Assembly: GCA_027943335.1 (NCBI GenBank)
Contig: BSBK01000761.1
Span: 911,001-975,000 of the forward strand
From: Chamaecyparis obtusa
Lineage: Eukaryota; Streptophyta; Pinopsida; Cupressales; Cupressaceae
Direction of reading: 5' to 3'
DNA length: 64,000 nucleotides
Position 1 is the first letter of the stretch; each line of letters opens with the position of its first letter. Positions 1-12,345 of the stretch are shown here, in pieces. The position numbers were made by a program, and so were the translations under genes. Below the pieces are notes generated by a model. That model had not been told where the DNA came from and did not search any database. It saw only the letters and a list, made by a program, of their open reading frames with translations.

Positions 1-876
1 TCTCTTTAAAACTTATTTTTCTTACAACCAAACAATGTCTTTGGTTTATGAGTATGTGAAACTTGATAAACATAAAGGTAATCATTCTTGCAACCAAGAG
101 AAATCACATACCCAAAAGAAAATTGCAGATTTGTAAAATAGATTTTAACACCAAAAAAAGAGTCTTTGTTTGACCAAGAAATGTCTGAACACTTTGGTAT
201 ATGCAACACTCATTATGATACTATAAACCTTTATTAAAACCAAAGATTGCAACCCAATACCAAGAAATGACAAAATAAAATGCATCAATATGCATGATGA
301 ATCGATTTCCCTTCTCAAGAAAATCTATTTTGAATAACAACACATTAATTAACTTCAAAATACTTATTCCACAAAACCCAAACCATATTAATTTCATGGT
401 AAAACTAAAATCTGATCCATGTGCACTTAATACAAAATTTTGACATCAAAGAACCAATTCTTGAATCGGTTTTCCCACTTTTTGAGTAGCCACATAATGA
501 ACTTTATAAACCCATTACATGAGATGATCAAAAGCTCATTAAAATCAAAATTTCAAACACAAGATTCACAACCAATCATGCATGGGAACAAAGTAATTAC
601 TCTGATTCTCTTCATCAACAAAGAGTTTTTTTTTCATTTTTTTTCTATTGTAGCCAAGATTGATTTTTTTTACACCCCCAAAAACTATCCCACCAAAATA
701 TTTTTAACCAAGAACATAAAACCGGTTCTTGGTAGTTATCCAAAACTACTAAAACTAAAAACCAACTAATATAACTATCTATCCTTTTGGGAATATTTCT
801 CATTTTTCATTTTTAATACTTTCCCAATTACATATTTCCATTTTCTTTTTCATTTTTTTAAGGTGCTCCCACACCA
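1..876 (-). repeat. 3' LTR of the left retroelement, cut by the window edge
   Basis: It runs parallel to 2163-3025 with small differences, for example the shared block around 440-600 and 2583-2740. On the minus strand it begins TGGTGTGGGAGCACC at 876, next to a GGGAGTT purine-rich stretch in the internal region that could be the polypurine tract. Confidence 0.8.
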
Positions 877-1192
877 AACTCCCGGGGATAAAAGAATTCA
901 AGGTCCCCTTGAATATTTTTCTTCTTTCGAACTTTCCAATTTCTTTGCACAAGGATGAACACATTTGCAAGAAAAATGAAGACAATCTCTAGCCACTCCA
1001 TAGTGTATCTTTGATGCTTTAATGCTTCAAGTGTCATAGAAATTTTTTCAGCATGATCCATTATACATAAAATTTTTCATACCTGCATAAACATTGTTAG
1101 AACAAAACATATCATTAACATTAAGAGTGTTTGATTCCTCTTTTTGAATTTGAAGTTTCTCATGAACCATGTGATGTGCATCACATTTCTCT

Positions 1193-1555
1193 TCAACGAA
1201 AATGACATGGGGAAATCATTTGGCTATAAGAAATATCTTTATCTTTCGCTTGTTTATCAACTAGTTTCACTTCATGAATCTCAAAAGATTCTATAATCAC
1301 TACTTCCTTCACCAAACAATCATGGTCATCTTTATGTTCTACACCAATCTCACTATCCCATTCTTCAGTCTCCTTCTTGTCACAAACTTGATCAAGAACG
1401 ATAGTAGTATTGCACTTGTTTTTTTCTTCTACATTCAACTCAACTTTTTTAACAACATCCTCCTTATCCCTCTCTATGCTTGCTGCAAGTTTCTTCAACT
1501 TAGCTTCATTCTCCTCAAGTCTTCTACTCAAAAGTTTTATCTCCTCTAGTAGCAT
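1193..1555 (-). CDS. Short coiled-coil-like ORF inside the left retroelement
   Basis: A 120-residue frame in the internal region of the small LTR element. The N-terminal 60 residues are rich in Glu, Lys and Leu with heptad-like spacing (LLEEIKLLSRRLEENEAKLK), as in a coiled coil; the rest is acidic and charged. The low-complexity Lys/Glu coding extends upstream to about 1640 in the same orientation, so the true start may lie further right. No Gag zinc knuckle or pol motif is visible. It may be a residual gag piece or a chance frame in purine-rich sequence. Function unknown. Confidence 0.35.
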   Translation of the reverse strand: MLLEEIKLLSRRLEENEAKLKKLAASIERDKEDVVKKVELNVEEKNKCNTTIVLDQVCDKKETEEWDSEIGVEHKDDHDCLVKEVVIIESFEIHEVKLVDKQAKDKDISYSQMISPCHFR

Positions 1556-1820
1556 CCTCTTCTTTACTCTTTCTTTCCCGCTTTCTTCTTCTTCTTGTTT
1601 CTTCTTTTCCTCTATCTCCTTTAGTTGTGATTCATTTCTTTGCTAATACCTTCTAAAAAGGTACAACCCCGCTATTAAAACTTCATCTTCTTGCCCCATT
1701 GTGCCTCACCTAGGTTCTTTTCTTCTTAACTAGCCTCTTGGACTTCTTCTTAGGTTCTTCTCTTAACCTATCTACCCACACAAACACACAACAACTTTCT
1801 TTACCCAGATCTTTTGCTGG

Positions 1821-1832
1821 GCTCTGATACCA
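1821..1832 (-). other. Primer-binding site for initiator tRNA-Met
   Basis: The minus strand reads TGGTATCAGAGC, the standard plant LTR-retroelement primer site complementary to the 3' end of initiator tRNA-Met, with all 12 bases matching. It fixes the element's orientation and separates LTR from internal sequence. Confidence 0.85.
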
Positions 1833-1838
1833 ATTTGA

Positions 1839-3025
1839 TGTAGAGGAAATCACAAAACAACAATACTTATAGGTATGCTATTATTTTTAGCATAATTTCT
1901 ACTGATAAGAGGCTAAAGAACAATACTTTACCTAAATCTTATCCCAATGTGATGGGTCTCTACCATTTTGATTTCCTTGTTACTGTTCTGCACACTTCTT
2001 CAACTGGAATTTTGTCAATCAATTTGCATCATTCAAACTCTTGCAACACCTAGTCAATTTGCATTGCACAATATCAATAAATCAAAACTTTGAGTCATCA
2101 CCAATACCAATTCAAACACGATGAGAATGATTCTTGTAGCCAATACCAAGAGGCATAATTTCCTCTCTTTAAAACTTATTTTTCTTACAACCAAATAATG
2201 TCTTTGGTTTATGAGTATGTGCAACCCAATAAACATAAAGGCATTAATTCTTGTAGCCAAGAGAAATCATATACCCAAAAGAAAATTTTAAAACCTAAAA
2301 AGAGTCTTTGTTTGACCAAGAAATGTCTAAACACTTTGGTATATGCAACACTCATTATGATACTATAAACCTTTATTAAAACTAGAGATTGCAGCCCAAT
2401 ACCAAGAAATGGCAAAATAAAATGCATCAATATGCATGATGAATCAGTTTCCCTTCTCAAGAAAATATATCCTGAATAACAACACATTAATTAACTTCAA
2501 AATACTTATTCCACAAAGCTTAAACCATATTAATTTTTATGGTAAAACTAAAATCTGATCCATGTGTACTTAATACGAAAATTTGACATCAAAGAACCAA
2601 TTCTTGAATTGGTTTTCCCACTTTTTGAGCAGCCACATAATGAACTTTATAAACCCATTACATGAGATGATCAAAAGCTCATTAAAATCAAAATTTCAAA
2701 CACAAGATTTGCAGCCAATCGTCCATGGGAACAAAGTAATAAATCTGATTCTCTTCATCAACAGAGAGAGTTTTTTTTTTCTTTTTTTTTTCTCTTATAG
2801 CCAAGATTGATTTTTTTTTACACCCCCAAAAACTATCCCACCAAAATATTTTTAACCAAGAACATAAAACTGGTTCTTGGTAGTTATCCAAAACTACTAA
2901 AACTAAAAACCAACTAATTTAACTATATATCCTTTTGGGGATGTATTTCTCATTTTTTATTTTTAATACTTGCCCAATTACATATTTCCATTTCCATTTT
3001 CTTTTTTTAGGGTGCTCCCGCACCA
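1839..3025 (-). repeat. 5' LTR of the left retroelement
   Basis: A 1187-bp LTR with TG...CA ends on the minus strand. Its 3' end lies six bases from the primer-binding site. The sequence just beyond it on the right (TAAAC at 3026-3030) would be one copy of the target duplication, but the partner lies outside the window. Confidence 0.75.
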
Positions 3026-3030
3026 TAAAC

Positions 3031-6000
3031 ATGTGCCATGCATAGTTCCTCCATCTACCATTCTACACTTGGGGCAAGATTTATCCACACTAGCTATTTT
3101 GTGTGCATTCATATTTTCTCTTTCACCTTTGATCTTGACAAGGTTGAACTATCCATGAGCAACATATATCCTTCCATCTACTATCCTTTCCTTCAACTGA
3201 CTCACTTGCTTCCATCCATGCCACCCTATCATGATCTTGCTTATCCAAAATTGGCCATCAGTATTCCTAAGCATCCTTTCCATTATCTCATAACCTCCAC
3301 CACCCTTTATCCTGATCATGCTATCCTACCACTATCATATCCAATCAACCCCTTGGTCTTTATAAAAATGAAGAACAAGAAAAATGCAAAATTTGTTAAT
3401 AAGATTCTCTTGACATGTCCACTCTTTTAGACTAGGTTCTTTCATGACACTAGGTCGTTATCTTATATGCTATCCAACACTACTTCGTGAGCCTACATTG
3501 TTATTTTTTCTTTCCCTAGCTTGGGTAAGCTTGATGAGACTATCCCTGAGGGTTTCATTCACCCACTTCATCCCTCATTATCTTTTCCTTCATCTATTAG
3601 CTTGCTAATCCATCTCTCATGTCCTATACCTTGCTAGACATTGGAGGCAAACCAATGTGATCTTGCTTGAGAGCTAGTAATCTCTAAAAAATCCTTAAAA
3701 GCATAAAAAATCTTGAAAAAATGATCATCCTGGTGAAAACCTGGAAATAGGCGCCTTGATGTATCCCCCCAAAAAATCAAATATCAAAAATTACAAAAAA
3801 AATAAAAAATGAAAAAAGAACAAAAAAATCAGAAAAAGAGAAAAAGTGCCTTGGTGAAAAATTGGAAACAGATGCCTTGGCAGCAAAAAAAACAAATACC
3901 CCAAGTGGTGAAAACCTAACAAACATGTGTCACTTGTAATCAATGCTTCATCTATCAGTGCATGGTTGAGATCTTTTTCTCTCATCTCAGTATCGCTTTC
4001 CATCTCCCTTGTGCTGTCATGGGCTTGAACTAGTCTTAGTTTTGTCCTCGGTTCTTATCTATCTCTTGGGGGCAATCTTGCATTATCTATCTGAGTTGTC
4101 ACTTGGTCAATCTTTTGAGCTTAACCTAAGTTAGTATATTAGTCTTTCCTAAAGGAAAATTTACCACTGACACTACTTGGTGTTTCTCAAAGCCCTAATC
4201 TTACAGTGTTTCTTAACACTACCAATCTAGACATCACTGTGTTTCTCAACACATATTAGATCTTGCACTATCTACTACACACTTGCACTTTGACACAAGC
4301 ACAAAGGTGTTTTTAACACCCGACACAAACATGACAACTTAGAAAATTGAAAATGAATGAGATATGTTGAACTATATTCTTGTGTGTTGTCTGTTATCAT
4401 TGATTTTTGCCTAGTTATGTCTTATAAGATCGCTCGACGATGTCTACTTGACTAGAGATTCATGACCAGGAGCATAAAACATTTTCTTTGATTTCTATTT
4501 GTGGCATGGTTTCAATGATCATAAGCTATCTAATGAACTAGGTGTCTGTGGTAAGAGCCTCCATTGAGATTGGAATGCTGCACATACCTCGACCCTCTTT
4601 ATTTTGACATTTAGGTGAGGTTAGAATTATCTCCTTGCCTATTGCCTGTGTGTGGCACGTAAGATGTCACTCATAGTTATCTTGGAAGTTTGTGCCTTGG
4701 TACAGGTGGAATCTTACAACAAAAAAATGGAAACTGTGTTTAGGTCATCTCGACTCTTATGCCTTGATGCTTACATGTGTTTCCTACATCTTATCTGATA
4801 AGGTCATATTCATATCTTCATGGTTGCTCTTGCGCCAGTGAAGGTTGTACTAACCCCTAATGTCCTGAATGCTCAAATGATGATAAAAAAATGGCTATAG
4901 GATAAGTGACTTGGCTTGTGTCTTAGGCTACATTTTAGTCATGCATATTTGGTTCCCTTGTGTCATCCTTCTTTTCTGTTCATCGAAGTGTCAACTGTAA
5001 CTATCCCTCATTGACTTAAATAAGTACCTACAAAGTGCTTAGAATGTCATGAAGATTGCACCCCTAGCTAATTTTGAAATCCTGAATTCATTTTCAGGAT
5101 CAAAATTGAAATCCAAGATCACTTACCTATTCAAATTACAAATTCAACCCTTCTTGGTGAAATGTAGTGGACCACTAACATTATCACTTCTCACTTGCTC
5201 CTACCTTCATTTCCTCAACCTCTGAGGTCAATCTCATGCAAATCTATCGAATCCAAGTGATTTCATACTAGTCAATCCTGGTCCAACTTGGTCAAACTTT
5301 AATAAAATCTAGTCAACATGACCTCAAAACAACTCCAAACACGCTGATAACTTATTTCGGGCTTTAACCTCTCTACCTCATTTTGATTTTGATTCTGAGG
5401 GGGCATGAAAACATAAAAAATAGTCTTCTATAGTCAATCCCAATCAACTAATCAATTCAAGCTTCATGGCTTGGGGCATCTCATCTTCATCAAGAATCAT
5501 ATCAAGTTTAGATTCTCTACATCTCTTTGAAAGAGTGATCTCATCACTTCATATTAGGTCACTCCGCCAGAAATCTATTTGATCTATTGGGGAACATCAA
5601 GTTCATCAAGACTCATACCAATTTGGTATTATTTCTTAATCAGGTGATTAGCTTCTTCAAAATCCTTGTCGAAGTAGTTATCTCAAGCTCTTTAGATAGA
5701 TATTCAATCTCATTGCTTCATATCATATTGGATACTCTGGTCTCGCTCGTTAGTCTTTGCTCAATCAAGTCTAGAGCTGATATATTTGATATTCAATCGA
5801 TCTTCATTCAATCAAGTTTGGAGTCGATTCTCCTTATCAGAAATAGTCTCATCACTTCATATCAGACTATTCTTTGATCTAGCTTCAATCTATTCTTTGA
5901 ATCAACATGTTGCTCGCACATCGATTCAAAGAGGGGCAAATGTAATCACCTAAAATTTGTCTAGTAGAACCTAAGCCCCTAATTCGATTAAATTTCCTTA

Positions 6001-6860
6001 AAACAAATTCTAAATCTCAAAGGCATAATTACTAGACATAATTATGTAAGCAACCTGAATAATCCACCTTGCATAATTAAATTAAATCATTTCTATACTT
6101 GGAAAAACATTTAATAATCAAAACTTACCTTTAATATAAAGCCTTGACACTTTTATTAAAAAGATCACTTTATGCAAACATAATCTTGATTAATTGATAA
6201 TTAAAAGGGGATTTGTTATTTTTTCTTATTCTCCAATCAAGCTTGACCAATCAAAATTTTTGAATCCTCTCACATGGATTGATCTCTCTCACCCCTCATC
6301 TCTACCTAACATCTATTGCCTCTTAATCTCCACCCTCCATTCTTGAGGCAATTCCTTTAAAAGGAAGCTCTTCCTTGGCTTAAGTGTCCATTCTCTTGCA
6401 TTCTAAGGCCCCAATCTTGATCATTTTCATCTTAGTAATTTTCATTCTAGCGTAATCTTTCTATTTTGAATTCCTAATTCTTAATTTCTCATAGCTCTCT
6501 TGCATTTTTAGCTTAGTTCATTTTTTGGAAGTAATATTGCATTATTATCTAGTTTTCTTTCATAGTAGCATCATTGTTGTTAGATTATTCTTGCATTATA
6601 GTTTCATTTTTAGTTTTTCATTGCATTTGAATCTTCCATTTTTGAGTAGTCAAGTCACTAATCCTCTATGCCAATTTGATGAGCATCATAAAAGGATTAA
6701 ACTCGCTTCAACTAGGAAGCAATAAGCCACTTTTGAGGGTTTAGTTGGTTCATTTGATATGGACTCCTACATCTAAATTCTTGAGTTAATGGTTTATTGA
6801 GTGTTGGTTGCATCCCAATTGAGTACCAATATTTAACCACACAGTAAATACTTGTATAGT
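3031..6860 (+). mobile_element. Diverged retroelement remnant, relative of the unit in the 16.5-30.7 kb inverted repeat
   Basis: This stretch has no long ORF. It matches the non-coding 3' half of the retroelement seen at 16.6-24.1 and 24.9-30.7 kb. Shared landmarks are the CCTGGTGAAAACCTGGAAA motif near 3735, the TATCTGATAAGGTCATATTCATATC block near 4790, the GATTCTGAGGGGGCA block near 5393, a polypurine tract CAAAGAGGGGCAAA just before 5941, and an LTR start at 5941. Identity is clearly lower than between the two copies in the inverted repeat, so this one is older. Its 5' side is cut off by the element ending at 3025. Confidence 0.65.
5941..6860 (+). repeat. LTR of the 3.0-6.9 kb retroelement remnant
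   Basis: It begins TGTAATCACC straight after a polypurine tract. It contains the TGCCTCTTAATCTCCA block and a TTTAAAAGGAAGCTCTTCC stretch (about 6356-6374) at the place where the related LTRs have TATAAAAGGAGAGCTC. The right end is uncertain because the sequence passes into the LINE near 6840-6870. Confidence 0.6.
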
Positions 6861-7028
6861 GTTAGTACGATGAAGGACTTCCTTTACTCTCAAATTCTTC
6901 CCTTCAGTTCCAATTATAGAATAATGTAATTAGAGCTTGGGAGGTTGCTACTTTGGGTACTAGGTGGGGAATTGGTGATGATAACAATATTTTATTCTAG
7001 GAAGATGTCTAGCTTTATCATGAACCCC
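6840..7028 (+). pseudogene. LINE ORF2 fragment, left of the CACTA insertion
   Basis: Frame 3 reads a typical LINE ORF2 segment downstream of the reverse transcriptase: a Trp-Glu-Val-Ala-Thr stretch and then WGIGDDNNILF, matching the W.(I/V)GDG..I.FW.D.W motif of plant LINEs. TAG codons stand where Trp is expected, so it is inactive. It stops at the CCC target site and continues in the same frame at 50192. The join reads ...GAA CCC CTA ATA AGT..., with no frameshift once the outer transposon and one CCC are removed. Confidence 0.75.
7026..7028. other. Target-site duplication CCC, left copy, outer CACTA element
   Basis: CCC immediately precedes the CACTA terminus and is repeated at 50192-50194. 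Removing the element and one copy restores the LINE frame. Confidence 0.85.
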
Positions 7029-7345
7029 CACTACAACATTTGGGGTCAAATTTTGATGCCAATTTGTGACGCCACTACAATTTGTGTATGTTTTTTGTAT
7101 TTTTTTTGCAAGTGCCCCCAATGGTGTCGTAATAGCGATGATATTGTCGTAATTGCGACACCCATTTGGTTATAAACAAAAAAAAAGAAAAAGGAAGTGT
7201 CATTTGTAATTTGTGAATTCGAAGAGCTACCGTGAAGATGACACTGCATTTCTATGTGGTGCGAAGAGGGCATCCAAGTTTGGCATGTGTGAGCGAAGAG
7301 GCTGGCAACATTTGGGAAGAGAGCACTGGCACTTAAGGTAGGCAT
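7029..7345 (+). repeat. 5' terminal and subterminal region of the outer CACTA element
   Basis: It starts with the terminal inverted repeat. It contains GTCGTAAT(A/T)GCGA(T/C) motifs at about 7125-7160 like those at the other end, then a stretch ending CACTTAAG/GTAGGCATT near 7335 that could be an untranslated first exon and splice donor. Positions 7155-7345 are duplicated at about 9280-9475. Confidence 0.6.
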
Positions 7346-7429
7346 TCGAGCTTTGTCTTCTCATTAACTCAATTTTAGTGGCATTGTTTATTTGATAGCA
7401 TTGTTAATAGTGGCATTGTTTACATCTTA

Positions 7430-8150
7430 ATTAGCATTTGGAATGCTCAATGACCCACGAGCTTTGAGAACTAGGGCATCATTGCTATTACCTTCAAGGC
7501 ATTGTGTGAAGTGTTTGATCTCTCTTTATTTGTTTTGCTATTGATATTCACTATGTGGTACTCCCTGTTTGTGATCATTTCATGAGGAAATGTCTTGATG
7601 GCTTGCGGGCTGCAAGCTAGGGCATCATACATTGTTTATGAGCTCACTGTTTAATACTTGCATTGTTTACATCTTATCATTTGGAATTCCTGATGACCCG
7701 CGAGCTTTGAAAGCTAGGGCATCGCTTCTATTACCTTCAAGGCATTGTGTGAAGTGTTTGATCTCTCTTTATTTGTTTTTCTATTGATATTCACTATGTG
7801 GTGCTCCCCGCTTATGATCATTTCATGAGGAAATGTCTTGATGGCTCATGGGCTGCAAGCTAGGGCATCATATATTGTTCATGAGCTCACTGTTTAATAC
7901 TGGCATTGTTTACATCTTTTTATTTGGAATGCTTGATGACCTGTGAGCTTTGAGAGCTAGGGCATCATTTCCTTACCTTCAAGGCATTGTATGAAGTGTT
8001 TGATCTCTCTTTATTTTTTTTGTTGTTGATATTCACTATGTGGTACTCCCCGTTTATGATCATTTCATGAGGAAATGTCTTGATGGCTCGCAAGCTACAA
8101 GCTAGGGCATCATACATTGTTCATGAGCTCACTGTTTAATATCTGGCATC
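7430..8150 (+). repeat. First block of about 243-bp tandem repeats (3 units)
   Basis: Each unit carries GAGCTTTGAGAGCTAGGGCATC, TACCTTCAAGGCATTGTGTG, ATTCACTATGTGGTACTCCC and CATGAGGAAATGTCTTGATGG in that order. The GAGCTTTGA landmark recurs near 7460, 7701 and 7945. No coding frame runs through the units. Confidence 0.85.
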
Positions 8151-10040
8151 ATGCAAACATACATTAATACACTTACTATTTTGAATTTGAGCTCGAGCAT
8201 CATGCAATGTTATTACTGTCATTGCATGCTTGCTGATGTTGTGCACCATATATTGTTTTATACACTATTTATTTCATTGAGACCGTGAGCTTGGCATTTG
8301 TAATGTATTTTCTGTTATTGGATCACTACTACCATGTTGTTGAGTCTGTGTATGGCTTGACTATGCACATTCATAATTGTAGATGAGGATCAGTAATATG
8401 GTGCCAGGCATTGCTTAGATCCTTTGGATCTAACCCCATCTTTTCCTTCCTTGCAGGTTTTGGATCATACAAGAGCATACTGGATGGAACCTCGGGTCAA
8501 CACTTCATTACTTCAGGCAATGTATGGTACCTTCATTATTTATGTTCATCCACTTATGTATGTTTGCATTCATTCATATTCTTCTAAAAGTTGGCTATTA
8601 GTGACCATATAGGACCATTCTAGATGTTTTTGGGTCATTTGATGAAAATATGTAAATAGGAACATCAATAATAAAATAGGGATATCTTCATAGGGATATA
8701 TTAAGATTAATATTGTAAGTAAAAACATTACACAGTGGCATTCAGATTAAGTACAGTTTCATTTTCTTCTGAAAGTTATTTTCCTTGTATAGTATATACA
8801 AGTTATTTTATATATATATACATGTAATCTTTAGATGCAAAAATTTATTTTCCTTTACATGTATCTTTGCATGAAATGAACACAAATTAAACAAGATCAT
8901 CTAATAATGCAAACTAGGGTACTATAGTCACTCATCTAGTAATTAGTTCCCCAAACCATTACTAAGGATTGAACATAAGTCTAAGTCCCCAAATCTATTA
9001 TTCTATGTATATAAAATAGTATATGGTGCACAACAACAACAAGCATGCAATGACAGCAATAACATTGCATGATGCCTGAGTTCAAATTCAAAGAAGTAAG
9101 TGTATTAATGTATGAACTAATAGAAACAACCTCATTGATCATTACCTTTAACTCCTCCATTATTATAGAAGAGATAACTACCTACAACTAGGGCATCATG
9201 CATTGTTTATGAGCTCATTGTTTGAGCACCTCATGTCCCTATTTGATTGGCCAGTGCTCAAATAGTGAGCTCATAAATTGCGACACCCATTTGGTTATAA
9301 ACAAAAAAAAGAAAAAGAAAGTGTCATTTTTAATTTATGAATTCGAAGAGCTGCCGTGAAGATGACACTACACTTTTACATGGCACGAAGAGGGCATTCA
9401 AGTTTGGCGTGCCCAAAGAGGCTGGCACTGTGTGGGAAGAGGGCACTGACACTTGAGGTAGGCATTTGAGCTTTGTCTATTTGATCATAAATGGGGAGTA
9501 CCACATAGTGAATATCAACAACAAAACAAATAAATAGAGAGATCAAACACTTCACACAATATATGTTTCTTATAGCTCACAGTCAACTACAATAGCTCAC
9601 AGTCTCAATGAAATAAACAGTGTATAAAACAATATATGGTGCACAACAACAACAAGTATGCAATGATAGAAATAACATTACATGATGCCTGGGGTCAAAT
9701 TCAAAACAATAAGTGTATTAATGTATGATCTAATAGCAACAACCTCATTGATCATTACCTTTCACTCCTCCATCATTATAGAAGAGATAACTACCTACAA
9801 CTAGGGCATCGTGCATCATTTATGAGCTCACTGTTTGAGCACCTCATGTCCCTATTTGATTGGACGGTGCTCAAACAGTGAGCTCATAAATAATGCATGA
9901 TGCCCTAGCTTGCAGCCTGCAAGCCATCCACTTATGTATGTTTGCATTCATTCATATTCTTTTGAAAGTTGGCTATTAGTGACCATCTATGATGATTCTT
10001 GATGTTTTTGGGTCATTTGATGAAAACATGTAAAAGTTTC
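8151..10040. repeat. Rearranged segment between the two tandem-repeat blocks
   Basis: No gene is supported here. It contains a second copy of the element's 5' region (about 9280-9475, matching 7155-7345) and inverted fragments of the 243-bp unit (about 9480-9565 and 9865-9930). A CAACAACAAGCATGCAATGA block appears at about 9030 and 9645 and inverted at about 8205-8240. A short exon-like stretch at 8455-8517 sits between CAG and GCAATG but matches nothing I know. Confidence 0.6.
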
Positions 10041-10129
10041 TTAAAGGTAGGCATTTGAGCTTTGTCTTCTCATTAACTCAATTTCATTTTGATGGCATTT
10101 GTTGATTTAATGGCAAAATATGAATGTTA

Positions 10130-12110
10130 ATACTGGCATTGTTTACATCTTTGCATTTGGAATGCTCGATGACCCGCGAGCTTTGAGAGCTAGGCCATCA
10201 TTGCTATTACCTTCAAGGCATTGTGTGAAGTGTTTGATCTCTCTTTATTTGTTTTTTTGTTCATATTCACTATGTGGTACTCCTTGTTTATGATCATTTC
10301 ATGAGGAAATATCTTTATGGCTCGTGGGCTGCAAGCTAGGGCATCATACATTGTTCATGAGCTCACTGTTTAATACTGGCATCATTTACATCTTTTCATT
10401 TGGAATGCTCGATGACCTGTGATATTTGAGAGCTAGGGCATCATTTCTATTACCTTCAAAGCATTGGGTGAAGTGTTTGATCTCTCTTTATTTGTTTTGC
10501 TGTTGATATTCAGTAGGTGGTACTCCCTATTTATGATCATTTCATGAGGAAATGTCTTGATGGCTCGTAGGCTGCAAGCTAGGGCATCATACATTGTTTA
10601 TGAGCTCACTGTTTAATACTGGCATTGTTTACATCTTTTCATTTGGAATGCTTGATGACCCACAAGCTTTGAGAGCTAGGGCATCGTTGCTATTACCTTC
10701 AAGGCATTGTGTGAAGTGTTTGATCTCTCTCTATTTATTTTGTTGTTGATATTCACGATGTGGTACTCCCTGTTTGTGATAATTTCACAAGGAAACATCT
10801 TGATTGATTGTGGGCTGCAAGCTAGGGCATCATACATTGTTCATGAGCTCACTGTTTAATACTGACATTGTTTACATCTTTTCATTTGGAATGCTCAATG
10901 ACCCGCGAGCTTTGAGAGCTAGGGCATCATTGCTATTACCTTTAAGGCATTGTGTGAAGTGTTTGATCTCTCTTTATTTGTTTTGCTGTTGATATTCACT
11001 AGGTGGTACTCCCTGTTTATGATCATTTCATGAGGAAATGTCTTGATGGCTCACAGGTTGTAAGCTAGGGCATCATACATTGTTCATGAGCTCACTGTTT
11101 AATACTGACATTGTTTACATCTTTTCATTTGGAATGCTAGATGACCCGTGAGCTTTGAGAGCTAGGGCATCATTGCTATTACCTTCAAGGCATTGTGTAA
11201 AGTGTTTGAGCTCTCTCTATTTGTTTTGTTATTGGTATTCACTATATGGTACTCCCTATTTATGATCATTTCAAGAGGAAATATATTAATGGCTCGCGGG
11301 CTGCAAGCTAGGGCATCATACATTGTTCATGAGCTCACTGTTTAATACTGACATTATTTACATCTTTTCATTTGGAATGCTCGATGACCCGCGAGCTTTG
11401 AGAGCTAGGGCATCATTTCTATTACCTTCAAGGCATTGTCTGAAGTGTTTGATCTCTCTTTATTTATTTTGTTGTTGATATTCACTATGTGGTATTCCCT
11501 ATTTATGATCATTCCATGAGGAAATGTCTTGATGGCTCGTGGGATGCAAGCTAGGGCATCATACATTGTTCATGAGCTCACTATTTAATACTGGCATTGT
11601 TTACATCTTTTCATTTGGAATGCTCGATGAATTGCGAGCTTTGAGAGCTAGGGCATAGTTGCTATTACCTTCAAGGCATTGTGTGAAGTATTTGATCTCT
11701 CTCTATTTGTTTTGCTATTGATATTCACTATGTGGTACTCTCTATTTGTGATCATTTCATGAGGAAATGTCTTGATGGATCGTGGGTTGCAAGCTAGGGT
11801 ATCATACATTGTTCATGAGCTCATTGTTTAATACTGGCATTGTTTACATCTTTTCATTTGGAATGCTCAATGACCCACGAGCTTTGAGAGCTAGGGCATC
11901 GTTGCTATTACCTTTAAGGCATTGTGTTCAAAGTGTTTGATCTCTCTTAATTTGTTTTGCTATTGATATTCATTAGGTGGTACTCCCTGTTTATGATCAT
12001 TTCATGAGGAAATGTCTTGATGGCTCGCAGACTGCAAGCTAGGGCATCATACATTGTTCATGAGCTCACTGTTTAATATTGGCATTGTTTACATCTTTTC
12101 ATTTGGAAGG
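10130..12110 (+). repeat. Second block of about 243-bp tandem repeats (8 units)
   Basis: The GAGCTTTGAGAGCTAGGGCATC landmark recurs near 10171, 10416, 10660, 10902, 11148, 11391, 11633 and 11876, a period of about 243-245 bp. The array ends abruptly within a unit at about 12108, where transposase exon sequence starts. Units differ by scattered substitutions. Confidence 0.88.
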
Positions 12111-12111
12111 T

Positions 12112-12191
12112 AGGCAGTAGATGGTGTCAATCCACATGGAGAGATGAGATCTATTTTCTCGGTGTGGCCTATTTTTGTTATAAACAATAAC
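12112..12191 (+). pseudogene. Outer CACTA transposase (tnp2), 5' fragment of an interrupted exon
   Basis: The frame reads AVDGVNPHGEMRS then SVWPIFVINNN, the conserved tnp2 (Transposase_21) segment also present in the inner copy at about 34573-34654. It is cut at codon AAC by the inner CACTA element and resumes at 44380-44382 (AAC) then CTT CCT CCA TGG, giving VINN-N-LPPW in frame. On its left it abuts the tandem-repeat array rather than upstream transposase sequence, so the N-terminal half of the gene is missing. Confidence 0.85.
12189..12191. other. Target-site duplication AAC, left copy, inner CACTA element
   Basis: It is the last codon of the interrupted tnp2 exon fragment, repeated at 44380-44382. 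Confidence 0.85.
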
Positions 12192-12345
12192 CACTAGTAG
12201 ATTTGAGGTCAAATTTTGACCAAATTTATCGACCAAAGTGGAAATGGTCTTAAAATTTTCTTTTTTTTCCCTTTTATCCCCGTGTTGGTTGAAATTTTGA
12301 CCAAAAATATATGGTCAAAATTTTGACCAATACGGGGATAAAATG
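12192..12345 (+). repeat. 5' terminal and subterminal repeats of the inner CACTA element
   Basis: After the terminal repeat come copies of GGTCAAATTTTGACC, GGTTGAAATTTTGACC and GGTCAAAATTTTGACC in alternating orientation. In En/Spm-type elements such subterminal motifs are transposase-binding sites; that role is inferred here. A GC-rich stretch at about 12398-12440 follows (GGGCGGGAGCGGGCGAG), plausibly part of the promoter or 5' leader. Confidence 0.75.

Larger units (their letters stand above)
1..3025 (-). mobile_element. Non-autonomous LTR retroelement (TRIM/LARD type), 5' LTR on the right
   Basis: Two direct repeats (1-876 and 1839-3025) enclose an internal region of only about 960 bp. 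Next to the inner end of the right repeat, on the minus strand, lies a perfect 12-base primer-binding site for initiator tRNA-Met. Both repeats start on the minus strand with TGGTG(T/C)GGGAGCACC, and the right one ends in CTACA six bases before the primer site. The internal region holds a short coiled-coil-like ORF and no protease, reverse transcriptase or integrase, so replication would need enzymes from another element. The window begins inside the left LTR; comparison with the right copy suggests about 310 bp are missing. The pair of repeats and the primer site are seen; the TRIM/LARD class is inferred from the small coding-poor interior. Confidence 0.8.

Noticed and set aside
1..3025. Simple tandem duplication of about 2.15 kb
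   Set aside because: The primer-binding site at the inner LTR edge and TG...CA ends fit an LTR element better.
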